The notes beneath the pieces are model-generated. The model searched no databases and was not told the DNA's origin. It worked only from the letters and a program-made list of their open reading frames with translations. The translations under genes and the position numbers were made by a program. Below are positions 45,942 through 54,554 of a DNA stretch of 64,000 nucleotides, in pieces. The stretch is from Microbacterium murale (GTDB taxonomy: Bacteria > Actinomycetota > Actinomycetes > Actinomycetales > Microbacteriaceae), in the NCBI RefSeq assembly GCF_030815955.1, contig NZ_JAUSXK010000001.1, forward strand, positions 3,410,001 through 3,474,000, given 5' to 3'. How positions within the stretch are numbered: position 1 is the stretch's first letter; every line of letters starts with the position of its first letter.

Positions 45942-47987
45942 GTGGAGAATTTCTCCGAGACCCAGAACGACCAGGCATCGACCGTCACAGAGGCGCCCGC
46001 TGCCGTAGCAGACGCTGCACCCGCAGCGGCTGAGACCACCGCGCCCGAGAAGGCGCCGGCCCGCAAGCGCGCACCGCGCCGGGCGACCACGGCGACTGCC
46101 GCAGCCAAGGCAGAACAGGCAGAGGCGGCCGCGGCCACACCTGCCGCTGAAGCTGCTCCTGCCGCTGAAGCTGCCGAGGCTGCTGCGCCCAAGGCGAAGG
46201 CCCCGCGACGCAGCCGCGCGAAGAAGGCGGATGCCGACACCGTCCAGGCTGCAGACGCGCCTGCCGACGCGGCTCCGGCCGCGACAGCTCCGGCTTCCGA
46301 AGCACCGCAGGCCGACTCCGCTGCAGATGCTGCGGCATCCGGTGATGCATCGTCCGAGCCGGCACCGAAGACCACCGGACGTGGCCGCCGCGGTGCCAAG
46401 AAAGCTGAGCCTGCCGCAGCGACAGCAGCAGAGGCCTCGGCCGACAGCTCCTCGACGGACAAGCCCGTCGAGGACGTACAGGACGACAAGTCCGCGGCCC
46501 GCAACGACAACAAGCAGTCTGCCGACAACAAGCAGTCCGACAACAACAAGCAGTCCCAGAACAGGCAGCCGGCTGCGAAGCCCGAATCCGGCGACAACAA
46601 CGGCGCTGACTCGAGCGACGGCGAAGAGGGCTCCGGTCGCGGCCGCAACCGCAACCGCAGCCGCAGCCGTGGTCGTAACGGCAGCCAGGATACTCCGCAG
46701 CAGCAGAACAGCACCTCGGACGACGAGAACGGCAACGGTCGCGGTCGCCAGCGCAACAAGCGCCGCGGCGGGACGACGTCCGACGAGTTCGAGACCGAGA
46801 TCGGCGAGGACGACGTCCTGATCCCGATCGCCGGCATCCTCGACGTGCTCGACAACTACGCCTTCGTGCGCACCACCGGCTACCTCGCCGGCGCGAGCGA
46901 CGTGTACGTCTCGCTCGGCCAGGTGAAGAAGTACAACCTGCGCAAGGGCGATGCGATCGTCGGCGCCATCAAGCAGCCTCGCGAGAACGAGCAGCAGGGA
47001 CGTCAGAAGTACAACGCCCTGGTGAAGGTCGACTCGGTCAACGGACTGTCGGTCGAAGACGCCGCAACGCGCGTCGAGTTCGGCAAGCTCACCCCCCTCT
47101 ACCCGCAGGAGCGCCTGCGCCTGGAGACCGCTCCCGAGAAGCTGACGCAGCGCATCATCGACCTGGTCGCGCCGATCGGCAAGGGCCAGCGCGGCCTGAT
47201 CGTCGCTCCCCCCAAGGCGGGCAAGACGATCGTGCTGCAGCAGATCGCCAACGCGATCGCCCAGAACAACCCCGAGGTCCACCTCATGGTCGTCCTGGTC
47301 GACGAGCGCCCCGAAGAGGTCACCGACATGGAGCGCACGGTGAAGGGCGAGGTCATCGCTTCGACCTTCGACCGCCCGGCCGAAGACCACACGACCGTCG
47401 CGGAGCTCGCCATCGAGCGTGCCAAGCGTCTTGTCGAGCTGGGACGCGACGTGGTCGTGCTGCTCGACTCGATCACGCGCCTCGGACGCGCCTACAACAT
47501 CTCCGCCCCGGCATCCGGTCGGGTGCTCACCGGCGGTGTCGACGCTTCGGCGCTGTACCCGCCCAAGCGCTTCTTCGGCGCCGCGCGCAACATCGAGAAC
47601 GGCGGATCGCTCACGATCCTCGCCACCGCACTCGTCGAGACCGGATCCAAGATGGACGAGGTCATCTTCGAGGAGTTCAAGGGCACCGGCAACAGCGAGC
47701 TGCGCCTGTCGCGCCAGCTGGCTGACAAGCGGATCTTCCCTGCGGTCGACGTGAACGCATCCAGCACGCGCCGTGAGGAGATGCTCCTTTCGGCCGACGA
47801 GGTCAAGATCACCTGGAAGCTGCGTCGTGCCCTCGCCGGCCTCGACCAGCAGCAGGCGCTCGAGGTCGTCCTCGGCAAGCTGAAGGAGACGAACTCGAAC
47901 GTGGAGTTCCTCGTGCAGATGCAGAAGTCGATGCCGGCACCCGCCGCGGGCGGCTCCAGCCACAGCCACGAGAACAACATCCGCTGA
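45942..47987 (+). CDS. rho: transcription termination factor Rho with long low-complexity N-terminal region
   Basis: Hexameric RNA helicase of 681 aa that ends transcription. The first 285 or so residues are low complexity: Ala/Pro/Lys-rich to about 150, then Asp/Asn/Gln-rich, then an Arg/Asn/Gly-rich RNA-binding stretch (GRGRNRNRSRSRGRNG). The cold-shock-like primary RNA site starts near 295 (VLIPIAGILDVLDNYAFVRT). Walker A is APPKAGKT (about 421-428), Walker B is DVVVLLDSITRLGRA, and the Q/R-loops follow (GGVDASALYPPKRFFGAARN, RLSRQLADKRIFPA). The usual N-terminal Rho_N helical module is not recognisable. The GTG at 45942 has an AGGGAG site. Confidence 0.95.
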   Translation: MENFSETQNDQASTVTEAPAAVADAAPAAAETTAPEKAPARKRAPRRATTATAAAKAEQAEAAAATPAAEAAPAAEAAEAAAPKAKAPRRSRAKKADADTVQAADAPADAAPAATAPASEAPQADSAADAAASGDASSEPAPKTTGRGRRGAKKAEPAAATAAEASADSSSTDKPVEDVQDDKSAARNDNKQSADNKQSDNNKQSQNRQPAAKPESGDNNGADSSDGEEGSGRGRNRNRSRSRGRNGSQDTPQQQNSTSDDENGNGRGRQRNKRRGGTTSDEFETEIGEDDVLIPIAGILDVLDNYAFVRTTGYLAGASDVYVSLGQVKKYNLRKGDAIVGAIKQPRENEQQGRQKYNALVKVDSVNGLSVEDAATRVEFGKLTPLYPQERLRLETAPEKLTQRIIDLVAPIGKGQRGLIVAPPKAGKTIVLQQIANAIAQNNPEVHLMVVLVDERPEEVTDMERTVKGEVIASTFDRPAEDHTTVAELAIERAKRLVELGRDVVVLLDSITRLGRAYNISAPASGRVLTGGVDASALYPPKRFFGAARNIENGGSLTILATALVETGSKMDEVIFEEFKGTGNSELRLSRQLADKRIFPAVDVNASSTRREEMLLSADEVKITWKLRRALAGLDQQQALEVVLGKLKETNSNVEFLVQMQKSMPAPAAGGSSHSHENNIR

Positions 47988-48011
47988 TCCGACGCTGATC
48001 GGAGCATAGGC

Positions 48012-49091
48012 GTGTTCGAATCGGTCCAGGCCCTCATCGACGAACACCGCCGGGTGCAGGAGGAACTCTCCGACCCGGCGGTGCACGCCGACGCCGCACG
48101 CGCGAAGCGCGTCAATCGTCGCTACGCCGAGCTCAGCCGGATCGTTGCGGCGTACGACCTATGGGTCGAGGCCACCGACGATCTGGCGGCCGCGCGCGAG
48201 CTGGCCAAGGAAGACGACGCGTTCGCTGAAGAGGTGCCGAGCCTGGAAGAGGGACTGGCCCAGGCCCAGGAGAAGCTTCGTCGGCTCCTCATCCCGCGCG
48301 ATCCGGATGATGCCCGCGACGTGATCATGGAGATCAAGGCGGGGGAGGGCGGCGCCGAATCGGCGCTGTTCGCAGCCGACCTGTTGCGCATGTACACGCA
48401 GTACGCCGCGCACAAGGGCTGGAAGACAGAGCTGCTCGATCGCAACGAGTCAGACCTCGGTGGCTATAAAGACGTCCAGATCGCGATCAAAGGAGCCTCT
48501 GCCGACCCCGCGCAGGGCGTCTGGGCCCACCTGAAGTACGAGGGCGGCGTGCACCGCGTGCAGCGGGTCCCCGCCACCGAGTCGCAGGGACGAATCCACA
48601 CCTCCACCACCGGTGTGCTGGTGTTCCCCGAGGTCGACGAACCCGACGAGGTCGAGATCAGCCAGAACGATCTCAAGATCGATGTGTACCGATCGTCCGG
48701 GCCAGGCGGTCAGTCGGTCAACACGACCGACTCCGCTGTTCGCATCACGCACCTTCCGACCGGCATCGTCGTCTCGATGCAGAACGAGAAGTCGCAGCTG
48801 CAGAACCGCGAAGCCGGCATGCGAGTGCTGCGTGCGCGTATCCTCGCCAAGCGTCAGGAAGAGCTGGACGCCGCGGCATCAGACGCCCGCAAGTCGCAGA
48901 TCCGCGGCATGGATCGCTCCGAACGCATCCGCACCTACAACTTCCCCGAGAACCGCATCGCGGACCACCGCACCGGATTCAAGGCATACAACCTCGATCA
49001 GGTGATGGACGGCGCGCTCGATCCGATCATCGATAGCGCGATCGCAGCTGACGAAGAAGCGCGGCTCGCCGCGGTCGGCCAGGACTCCTGA
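48012..49091 (+). CDS. prfA: peptide chain release factor 1
   Basis: 359-aa factor that terminates translation at UAA and UAG. Domain 1 is a coiled coil. The codon-recognition region contains the PAT-equivalent ([20 protein letters not shown], about 181-200). The peptidyl-hydrolysis motif is [20 protein letters not shown], with GGQ at 232-234. The GGQ glutamine is the target of PrmC, encoded 2 kb downstream. It starts with GTG after a GGAG site, 24 nt past rho. Confidence 0.97.
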   Translation: MFESVQALIDEHRRVQEELSDPAVHADAARAKRVNRRYAELSRIVAAYDLWVEATDDLAAARELAKEDDAFAEEVPSLEEGLAQAQEKLRRLLIPRDPDDARDVIMEIKAGEGGAESALFAADLLRMYTQYAAHKGWKTELLDRNESDLGGYKDVQIAIKGASADPAQGVWAHLKYEGGVHRVQRVPATESQGRIHTSTTGVLVFPEVDEPDEVEISQNDLKIDVYRSSGPGGQSVNTTDSAVRITHLPTGIVVSMQNEKSQLQNREAGMRVLRARILAKRQEELDAAASDARKSQIRGMDRSERIRTYNFPENRIADHRTGFKAYNLDQVMDGALDPIIDSAIAADEEARLAAVGQDS

Positions 49092-49108
49092 TCGCGAGCA
49101 CCGAGCGC

Positions 49109-49114
49109 TAGGCT
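49109..49114 (+). promoter_or_regulatory. -10 hexamer of the small membrane protein gene
   Basis: TAGGCT ends 7 nt before the GTG at 49122 and supports it over the GTG at 49116. Confidence 0.4.
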
Positions 49115-49121
49115 CGTGGGC

Positions 49122-49523
49122 GTGATCACGCTCCTGTTCCGCACGCTCATCTACCTCGTCTCGGCGGGGCTCGGACTCATCGTGGCAGATGCCGTCCTTC
49201 CTGGTTTTCAGATCCAGTGGGACAAGTGGTGGGGCTTCGTCATCTGCATCGTCATCTTCGCGATTCTGCAGAACATCCTGAGCCCCTGGATCGCCAAGCT
49301 CGCCGACCGCTACGCGCCCGTCCTGTTGGGTGGTATCGGTATCTTTTCGACGCTGGTGGCACTGATCGTCGTCGTGCTGCTGCCGGTCGGCGGTCTGCGT
49401 ATCACCGACTTGACCGGCTGGCTGCTCGGTTCGGTGATCGTCTGGCTGATCTCGGCGCTCGGCAGTGTGCTTCTGCCGCTGATCTTCCTCAAGCGCAGAG
49501 TCCAGGAGCGCAGGGAGCGCTGA
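49122..49523 (+). CDS. small membrane protein, PF04020 (mislabelled phage holin family)
   Basis: 133-aa protein with four hydrophobic segments. The pattern LIADAVLPGF in its first third, written here LIVADAVLPGFQIQWDKWWG, and ILQNILSPWIAKLADRYAP followed by VLLPVGGLRITDLTGWLLGS are typical of the PF04020 family found across Actinobacteria and others. Databases call it phage holin family protein, but no phage genes are nearby and the function is unknown. The start is GTG 49122 or 49116. It is inserted with cysE-cysK between prfA and prmC. Confidence 0.8.
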   Translation: MITLLFRTLIYLVSAGLGLIVADAVLPGFQIQWDKWWGFVICIVIFAILQNILSPWIAKLADRYAPVLLGGIGIFSTLVALIVVVLLPVGGLRITDLTGWLLGSVIVWLISALGSVLLPLIFLKRRVQERRER

Positions 49524-49548
49524 TCGGTCTCGCGCGACGCAGGCCGAT

Positions 49549-50121
49549 TCAGATCGAGTAGTCGGATACGACGCGCAGGTCTGAGAAGTCGTCGTGATCG
49601 CTTCGCCGTCGTGCCTTGGCGGGGACGCCGACGAGGATGCTGTCGCACGGTGCGTCTTTCGTGACGACGGCGTTGGCTCCGACGACGGTGTTGGCGCCGA
49701 CGGTGATCGGCCCGAGGATCTTCGCGCCTGCACCTACGACCACACCGTTGGCGAGTGTGGGGTGCCGCTTGCCGGTCGCGTCGCGCGTGCGTCCGCCGAG
49801 CGTGACCCCGTGATAGAGCATCACATCATCACCGAGTTCCGATGTCTCGCCGATCACGACGCCCATGCCATGGTCGATGAAGAACCGTCGTCCGATCTTC
49901 GCCCCGGGATGGATCTCGATCCCGGTGAGCCAACGTGAGATCTGCGAGCCGGCACGCGCGAGGAGGCGAACATCCCGTCGCCAGAGTCCGTGCCACACCC
50001 GGTGCCACCAGATGGCGTGCAGCCCGGGGTACAGCAGCACCAATTCGATACCGCTCCGCGCGGCAGGGTCGCGAAGACGTGCGGCGACGACGTCCTCGCG
50101 CATTCGCCCGATCATGCCCAT
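49549..50121 (-). CDS. cysE: serine O-acetyltransferase
   Basis: 190-aa short-form (EpsC-like) enzyme that makes O-acetylserine from serine and acetyl-CoA. The left-handed beta-helix hexapeptide repeats begin at about residue 68 ([20 protein letters not shown]). The catalytic His/Asp region is [21 protein letters not shown], cut here to [19 protein letters not shown], and [18 protein letters not shown] is the acceptor loop. It lacks the longer N-terminal helical domain of the enterobacterial enzyme. It starts 7 nt after the cysK stop, so it is second in a cysK-cysE operon. Confidence 0.94.
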   Translation of the reverse strand: MGMIGRMREDVVAARLRDPAARSGIELVLLYPGLHAIWWHRVWHGLWRRDVRLLARAGSQISRWLTGIEIHPGAKIGRRFFIDHGMGVVIGETSELGDDVMLYHGVTLGGRTRDATGKRHPTLANGVVVGAGAKILGPITVGANTVVGANAVVTKDAPCDSILVGVPAKARRRSDHDDFSDLRVVSDYSI

Positions 50122-50128
50122 GTACGCA

Positions 50129-51067
50129 TCAGCTCTCGCGCAGATCCTCGAACAGCGCCGTCGAGATGTAGCGCTCGCCCGTGTCCGGCATGATCACGAC
50201 GATCGTCTTACCGGCATTCTCGGGACGTGCAGCGACCTGCAGTGCGGCCGAGAGGGCAGCCCCGGAGGACATGCCGACCAGCAGACCCTCCTTGGCGGCG
50301 AGTTCGCGTGCCAGCCGCAGCGACTCGTCGAACTCGACCGTGATGACCTCGTCGAGCACGTCGCGATCGAGCACGTCGGGGACGAAGTTCGGACCGATGC
50401 CCTGGATCTTGTGCGGCCCGGGGTGGCCCTCGGAGAGCACGGGGGAGTCCTTCGGCTCGACGGCGATGACCTGCACGCCGGGCTTGGCGGCCTTGAGCGC
50501 CTGTCCGGTCCCGGTCACGGTGCCGCCGGTGCCGACACCCGCGATGAAGATGTCGATGTCGCCGTCGGTGTCGCGGAGGATTTCCTGTGCCGTGGTCTCG
50601 CGGTGGATCTGCGGGTTCGCCGGATTCTCGAACTGCTTGATCCAGACGGCGCCCGGTGTGTCGGCGACGATCTTCTTGGTCTCCTCGATCGCACCGCTCA
50701 TGCCCTTGGTCGGGTCGGTGAGCACGATCTCGGCGCCGAACGCCTTGAGCAGCACCCGGCGTTCCTTCGACATCGATGCGGGCATCGTCAGGATGACCTT
50801 GTAGCCGCGTGCGGCACCCACCATCGCAAGGGCGATGCCGGTATTGCCGCTGGTCGACTCCACGATCGTGCCCCCGGGCTTCAGCTCGCCGGACGCTTCG
50901 GCGGCGTTGATCATCGCGATGCCGATGCGGTCCTTCACACTGGATGCCGGGTTGTAATACTCGAGCTTTGCCAGAACGGTGGCCCCGACGCCCTCGGTGA
51001 CGCGGTTGAGGCGGACCAGCGGCGTGTTGCCGAAAGCGGTCGTGATGTCGGAATGGATGCCGGACAT
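50129..51067 (-). CDS. cysK: cysteine synthase A
   Basis: 312-aa PLP enzyme that makes cysteine from O-acetylserine and sulfide. Landmarks are [15 protein letters not shown] (about 8-22), the cofactor lysine Lys45 in [12 protein letters not shown], the substrate loop [20 protein letters not shown] (about 70-89), the phosphate-binding [16 protein letters not shown] (about 178-193), and [17 protein letters not shown] near 225, which binds the CysE tail. The ATG at 51067 is preceded by AAAGGCCAG. Longer in-frame extension upstream runs antisense through prmC and is rejected. Confidence 0.96.
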   Translation of the reverse strand: MSGIHSDITTAFGNTPLVRLNRVTEGVGATVLAKLEYYNPASSVKDRIGIAMINAAEASGELKPGGTIVESTSGNTGIALAMVGAARGYKVILTMPASMSKERRVLLKAFGAEIVLTDPTKGMSGAIEETKKIVADTPGAVWIKQFENPANPQIHRETTAQEILRDTDGDIDIFIAGVGTGGTVTGTGQALKAAKPGVQVIAVEPKDSPVLSEGHPGPHKIQGIGPNFVPDVLDRDVLDEVITVEFDESLRLARELAAKEGLLVGMSSGAALSAALQVAARPENAGKTIVVIMPDTGERYISTALFEDLRES

Positions 51068-51102
51068 GTTCTGGCCTTTCGTTCGTGGAACGGTGCACCG
51101 CA

Positions 51103-51141
51103 AGCCTATTCGAGTCGATGCAACGTCGACACATTGTGTCG
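51103..51141 (-). promoter_or_regulatory. cysK promoter with 15-bp palindrome
   Basis: On the minus strand TAGGCT (51108-51103) is a -10 giving a leader of about 30 nt. The perfect dyad CGACACA-T-TGTGTCG (51127-51141) covers the position of the -35, 17 nt further up, and sits between cysK and the divergent prmC. A repressor binding here would control cysK-cysE; its identity is unknown. Confidence 0.5.
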
Positions 51142-51163
51142 CGGGTGAGCAGGGCTCACGCCG

Positions 51164-51169
51164 TACGCT
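51164..51169 (+). promoter_or_regulatory. -10 hexamer of prmC, leaderless type
   Basis: TACGCT ends 6 nt before the ATG at 51176. Confidence 0.5.
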
Positions 51170-51175
51170 GAGAGG

Positions 51176-52036
51176 ATGCCCGAAGTGACCCTCGCCGCAA
51201 CCGTCCGCACCGCAGCCGAGCGTCTCGCCGCTGCCGGTGTTCCCGATCCGCTGGTTGATGCAGAACTGCTGGCGGCTCACGTGCTCGGGCTGCGCCGTGG
51301 AGAGGTCCAGGCCGCGATCGTTCGAGGCGACACCGTCGCAGAGCAGGACCTCGCCGCACTCGACGCGCTCGTCGCTCGTCGGGCGGCGCGTGAGCCCTTG
51401 CAGCACCTGACGGGGTTCGCACCGTTCCGGCACCTCGAGCTCGCGGTCGGCCCCGGAGTCTTCGTCCCGCGACCCGAGACCGAGACGGTCGCCCAGTTCG
51501 CGATCGACGCGCTGTCGAACGCTCCGGACCCGGAGCCGATCGGGGTGGATCTGTGCACTGGCAGCGGTGCGATCGCACTGGCGATGGCCACCGAAGTTCC
51601 GCATGCCAGCGTCTTCGCGGTCGAACTCTCGCCGGACGCGCATGCGTGGGCCGCCCGCAACACCGCGGGCGCCGAGAACCTCACCCTCGTGCAGGGAGAT
51701 CTCGCTGATTCCCTCGCAGAGCTCGACGGCACGGTGTCCGTGGTGATCTCGAATCCGCCGTACGTGCCGGATGACGCGATCCCCAGGGATCCGGAGGTGC
51801 GACTGTTCGACCCCGCGATGGCGCTGTACGGCGGCCCCGATGGGCTCGACATCGTACGCGCGCTGAGCCGCAGAGCACTGGAGCTCCTTCGTCCAGGGGG
51901 ACTGCTCGTCATCGAGCACGGTGAGCTGCAGGGAGATGCCATTCGCACCCTTCTCGACGACGACGGCTGGCGGGCACCGAGGACCCATCCCGACCTGACG
52001 CGTCGCGACCGGGCGACCACGGCGCTGCGCCCTTGA
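51176..52036 (+). CDS. prmC: peptide chain release factor N5-glutamine methyltransferase
   Basis: 286-aa SAM-dependent enzyme that methylates the GGQ glutamine of release factors. The helical N-terminal domain (about 1-85) is followed by [15 protein letters not shown] (about 96-110), the SAM motif [16 protein letters not shown] (about 123-138) and the catalytic [10 protein letters not shown] with NPPY at 193-196. The N-terminal domain ends in [16 protein letters not shown] as in PrmC. Its target PrfA is encoded 2 kb upstream. Usually prmC directly follows prfA; three genes intervene here. Confidence 0.95.
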   Translation: MPEVTLAATVRTAAERLAAAGVPDPLVDAELLAAHVLGLRRGEVQAAIVRGDTVAEQDLAALDALVARRAAREPLQHLTGFAPFRHLELAVGPGVFVPRPETETVAQFAIDALSNAPDPEPIGVDLCTGSGAIALAMATEVPHASVFAVELSPDAHAWAARNTAGAENLTLVQGDLADSLAELDGTVSVVISNPPYVPDDAIPRDPEVRLFDPAMALYGGPDGLDIVRALSRRALELLRPGGLLVIEHGELQGDAIRTLLDDDGWRAPRTHPDLTRRDRATTALRP

Positions 52037-52068
52037 CCGGCCCGCAGGCCGAGGCGTGCGCGTACACC

Positions 52069-52074
52069 TAGAAT
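52069..52074 (+). promoter_or_regulatory. -10 hexamer of the threonylcarbamoyl-AMP synthase gene
   Basis: TAGAAT ends 9 nt before the ATG at 52084; GGTGAGG between them can serve as a ribosome-binding site if the transcript starts early enough. Confidence 0.4.
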
Positions 52075-52083
52075 GGTGAGGTC

Positions 52084-52773
52084 ATGTCCTCTGTCTTCGA
52101 TTGCCGCGATGAGGCACAGCTGCTCGCCGGAATGCGCCACGCCCGTCAGGCGATCGCCCGGGGCGAGCTCATCGTCATGCCCACGGACACTGTCTACGGC
52201 GTCGCCGCTGACGCGTTCACCCCCGCCGCCGTGCAGCGGCTGCTCGACGCGAAGGGGCGCGGCCGGGACCAGCCGCCGCCCGTGCTCGTCGCAGGCCAAG
52301 CAGCACTCGCAGCGCTCGTGGAGGAGATCCCTGAGCCCGTGCAGAAGCTCGTCGACGAGTTCTGGCCCGGGGGACTGACCATCGTCCTGCCCGCCCAGCC
52401 ATCGCTCGCCTGGGACCTCGGCGACACTCTCGGCACCGTCGCTGTGCGGATGCCGGATCAGCGAGTCGCGCTCGAGCTTCTCGAGGAGACGGGCCCTCTC
52501 GCCGTGTCGAGCGCCAATCTCACCGGCAAAGCGGCCGCCATCTCTGCGAAGGACGCCGAGCGGATGCTGGGAGACAGCGTGTCGGTCTATCTCGACGGCG
52601 GTATGAGTGAGACGGGCGTCGCGTCCACGATCATCGATGCCACGTCGCTGGTTCGCCGCGGCATCGACTCGGGCGAGCCACGGATCCGTCTTCTGCGCGA
52701 GGGTGCGGTGACGATGAAGCAGTTGCGGGGCGTCGTCGGCGAACTGCTCGATGCGCCGGACGGCGCGGCGTGA
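52084..52773 (+). CDS. tsaC: L-threonylcarbamoyladenylate synthase (Sua5/YciO/YrdC)
   Basis: 229-aa enzyme that makes threonylcarbamoyl-AMP from threonine, bicarbonate and ATP, the first step to t6A37 in tRNAs. The conserved segments are GELIVMPTDTVYGVAADAF (about 22-40), KGRGRDQPPPVLV (about 59-71), FWPGGLTIVLPA (about 94-105) and SSANLTGKAAAISA (about 142-155). The Sua5 C-terminal domain is absent, so this is the short TsaC type. The last 4 nt overlap the GTG of the following transferase gene. Confidence 0.93.
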   Translation: MSSVFDCRDEAQLLAGMRHARQAIARGELIVMPTDTVYGVAADAFTPAAVQRLLDAKGRGRDQPPPVLVAGQAALAALVEEIPEPVQKLVDEFWPGGLTIVLPAQPSLAWDLGDTLGTVAVRMPDQRVALELLEETGPLAVSSANLTGKAAAISAKDAERMLGDSVSVYLDGGMSETGVASTIIDATSLVRRGIDSGEPRIRLLREGAVTMKQLRGVVGELLDAPDGAA

Positions 52774-53936
52774 AGCAGTATCTCTTCACGATCATCCTCA
52801 CGGCGACCATCACACTCGTGATGTCGTGGGTGGTCTGGCAGCTCAGTCTGCGCTTCAAGCTGTACCCCGGCATCCGAGAGCGCGACGTGCACACGACACC
52901 GACGCCGAGACTCGGGGGAGTCGCGATATTCCTCGGCATCGCCGCCGCCATCGGCGTCTCGGCGGCCAATCCCTTCTTCAGCATCATGTGGGTGCCGCCG
53001 CAGACGATGTGGGCGGTGCTGGGTGCCGCACTCCTGATAGCCATCATCGGAGTGATGGATGACCTGTGGGACCTCGACTGGTTCATCAAACTCGGTGTGC
53101 AGTTCCTGGCGGCCGGCATCATCACGGTTTTCGGCGGCCTGCAGATCCTGTCGCTCCCGCTCGGTGAGATGGTCATCGTCTCCAGCTGGCTGAGCATAGC
53201 CGTGACGATGTTCGCGATCGTCGTCGTGATGAACGCCGTCAACTTCATCGATGGACTCGACGGACTCGTCGCAGGCGTGTGCCTCATCGCAAACGGCGTG
53301 TTCTTCGCCTACTCGTACATCCTCACTCGCGACACCGGCACGAGCAGCTACTTCAACCTGGCATCTTTCCTCGCCGCCGTCGTCATCGGAGCCTGCATCG
53401 GATTCCTGCCGCTCAACTGGAGCCCGGCGAAGTTGTTCATGGGCGATTCCGGTGCTCTGGTCCTGGGTCTGCTGATGGCGACGTCGGCGATCGCGCTCAC
53501 GGGTCAGATGTCGTCCAGCGCGATGGACCCCGAGGAATTCGGTCGCTCGCAGCTGCTCGGCGCATTCATCCCGATCCTGCTCCCGCTCGTGGTCGTCATG
53601 CTGCCGCTGCTCGACTTCGGGCTCGCCGTGTTCCGTCGTATGAGGGCGGGCAAGTCGCCGTTCTCGCCCGATCGGAAGCATCTGCACCATCGGATGCTCG
53701 ATCTGGGACATCGGGACCGCGACGCCGTGCTCATCTTCTATGCATGGACGGCCGTGATCTCACTGGCTGTTCTCCTCATGTACATCGGCTCGCGGGAGGA
53801 CTGGCCCGGCCAGTACCTTCCAGGAGTCGCGTTCGGCGTTGTCGGTGTCGCAGCCTGCCTCGTCGTCACTCTGCTGCCCACCCCGCGCGCTCAGCGAGCG
53901 CCCACCGAGCCGACACCTTCTCCGGAGACCCGATGA
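52770..53936 (+). CDS. MraY/WecA-like undecaprenyl-phosphate sugar-1-phosphate transferase
   Basis: 388-aa polytopic enzyme of the PNPT family that starts cell-wall polysaccharide chains on undecaprenyl phosphate, probably with GlcNAc-1-phosphate (WecA/TagO-like). Motifs in order are the DDLWDLDWFIKLGVQ acidic pair (about 95-109), NAVNFIDGLDGLVAG (about 153-167), MGDSGALVLGLLMA (about 224-237) and the cytosolic HLHHRMLDLGHRDRD (about 302-316). HIHHRL-type sequence and position separate it from peptidoglycan MraY. Starts with GTG within the tsaC stop; the next gene starts within its own stop. Confidence 0.92.
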   Translation: MKQYLFTIILTATITLVMSWVVWQLSLRFKLYPGIRERDVHTTPTPRLGGVAIFLGIAAAIGVSAANPFFSIMWVPPQTMWAVLGAALLIAIIGVMDDLWDLDWFIKLGVQFLAAGIITVFGGLQILSLPLGEMVIVSSWLSIAVTMFAIVVVMNAVNFIDGLDGLVAGVCLIANGVFFAYSYILTRDTGTSSYFNLASFLAAVVIGACIGFLPLNWSPAKLFMGDSGALVLGLLMATSAIALTGQMSSSAMDPEEFGRSQLLGAFIPILLPLVVVMLPLLDFGLAVFRRMRAGKSPFSPDRKHLHHRMLDLGHRDRDAVLIFYAWTAVISLAVLLMYIGSREDWPGQYLPGVAFGVVGVAACLVVTLLPTPRAQRAPTEPTPSPETR

Positions 53937-54415
53937 GCGACACACCAGAACGCCAGACACCCGCGATCACCTCGATGCTGCGGCAGGTGCTGATCTGGAC
54001 CGGAGTCGCGTCCATCGTGCTCGTCGTCCTCGGCGGGGGCATCGGTTTCCTCGTCGCAGGCAGTGACGGTCTGTGGAGCGGGCTGGCGGGCGTCGCACTC
54101 GCCATCGTTTTCCTCGCCCTCACGCCGCTGAGCGTCCTGATCGCGAACCGCTGGTACGGCAGGGAGATGTTCGCGACGGTCTTCTTCGGGATCGTGATGG
54201 GCAGCTGGCTGCTCAAGCTCGTCGTATTCGTCGTCGCGATCGTGATCCTGCGCGGGCAGGACTGGGTCGTCCCGCTGGTCATCTTCCTTTCACTCGTCGC
54301 CGGGATCGTGGTGAGCCTCGTGATCGATGCCGTCGTGTTCACGAGGATGCGCATGCCGTACGCCTCGGACGTGTCGCTGCCGGAAACCAACCCGGAGGAT
54401 CGCGAGGATTCGTGA
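53933..54415 (+). CDS. AtpI-like membrane protein upstream of the ATP synthase operon
   Basis: 160-aa protein with four transmembrane helices (about 22-44, 50-70, 82-105, 113-135), soluble tails and no strong motif. Position directly before atpB and the four-helix layout fit the AtpI/UncI group, which assists c-ring assembly or Mg2+ handling in other bacteria (inference). The ATG at 53933 overlaps the WecA-like stop by 4 nt, so it may be expressed mainly with that gene; a 139-nt gap separates it from atpB. Confidence 0.72.
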   Translation: MSDTPERQTPAITSMLRQVLIWTGVASIVLVVLGGGIGFLVAGSDGLWSGLAGVALAIVFLALTPLSVLIANRWYGREMFATVFFGIVMGSWLLKLVVFVVAIVILRGQDWVVPLVIFLSLVAGIVVSLVIDAVVFTRMRMPYASDVSLPETNPEDREDS

Positions 54416-54432
54416 CCCTGGGAAAATCTTGA

Positions 54433-54438
54433 TAGTCT
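54433..54438 (+). promoter_or_regulatory. candidate -10 of the atp operon
   Basis: TAGTCT lies 116 nt before the atpB TTG, in the only sizeable gap of this region. The -35 is not convincing. Confidence 0.35.
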
Positions 54439-54554
54439 GAAAACCGGGTTCGCTGGGCGAGCTTTCGCGTCGTGCGAGATGCTCCGACTCAGCTAGAACT
54501 CCCCACCCAAATCGTCGCGTCGATCCTGGTCGATGCCCCGAAGCTGGAGCAACG

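Noticed and set aside
45912..48086. A 724-codon open frame antisense to rho and prfA
   Set aside because: It is a mirror of the strong third-position G/C bias of rho; the translation is His/Arg/Leu-rich with no domain pattern and no ribosome-binding site.
49122..49523. Prophage remnant suggested by the name phage holin family
   Set aside because: The family is a general bacterial membrane protein family, and there are no lysin, integrase or structural genes around it.
51068..51988. Extension of cysK to 619 aa
   Set aside because: The additional part is antisense to prmC and precedes the normal CysK N terminus, which has its own ribosome-binding site.
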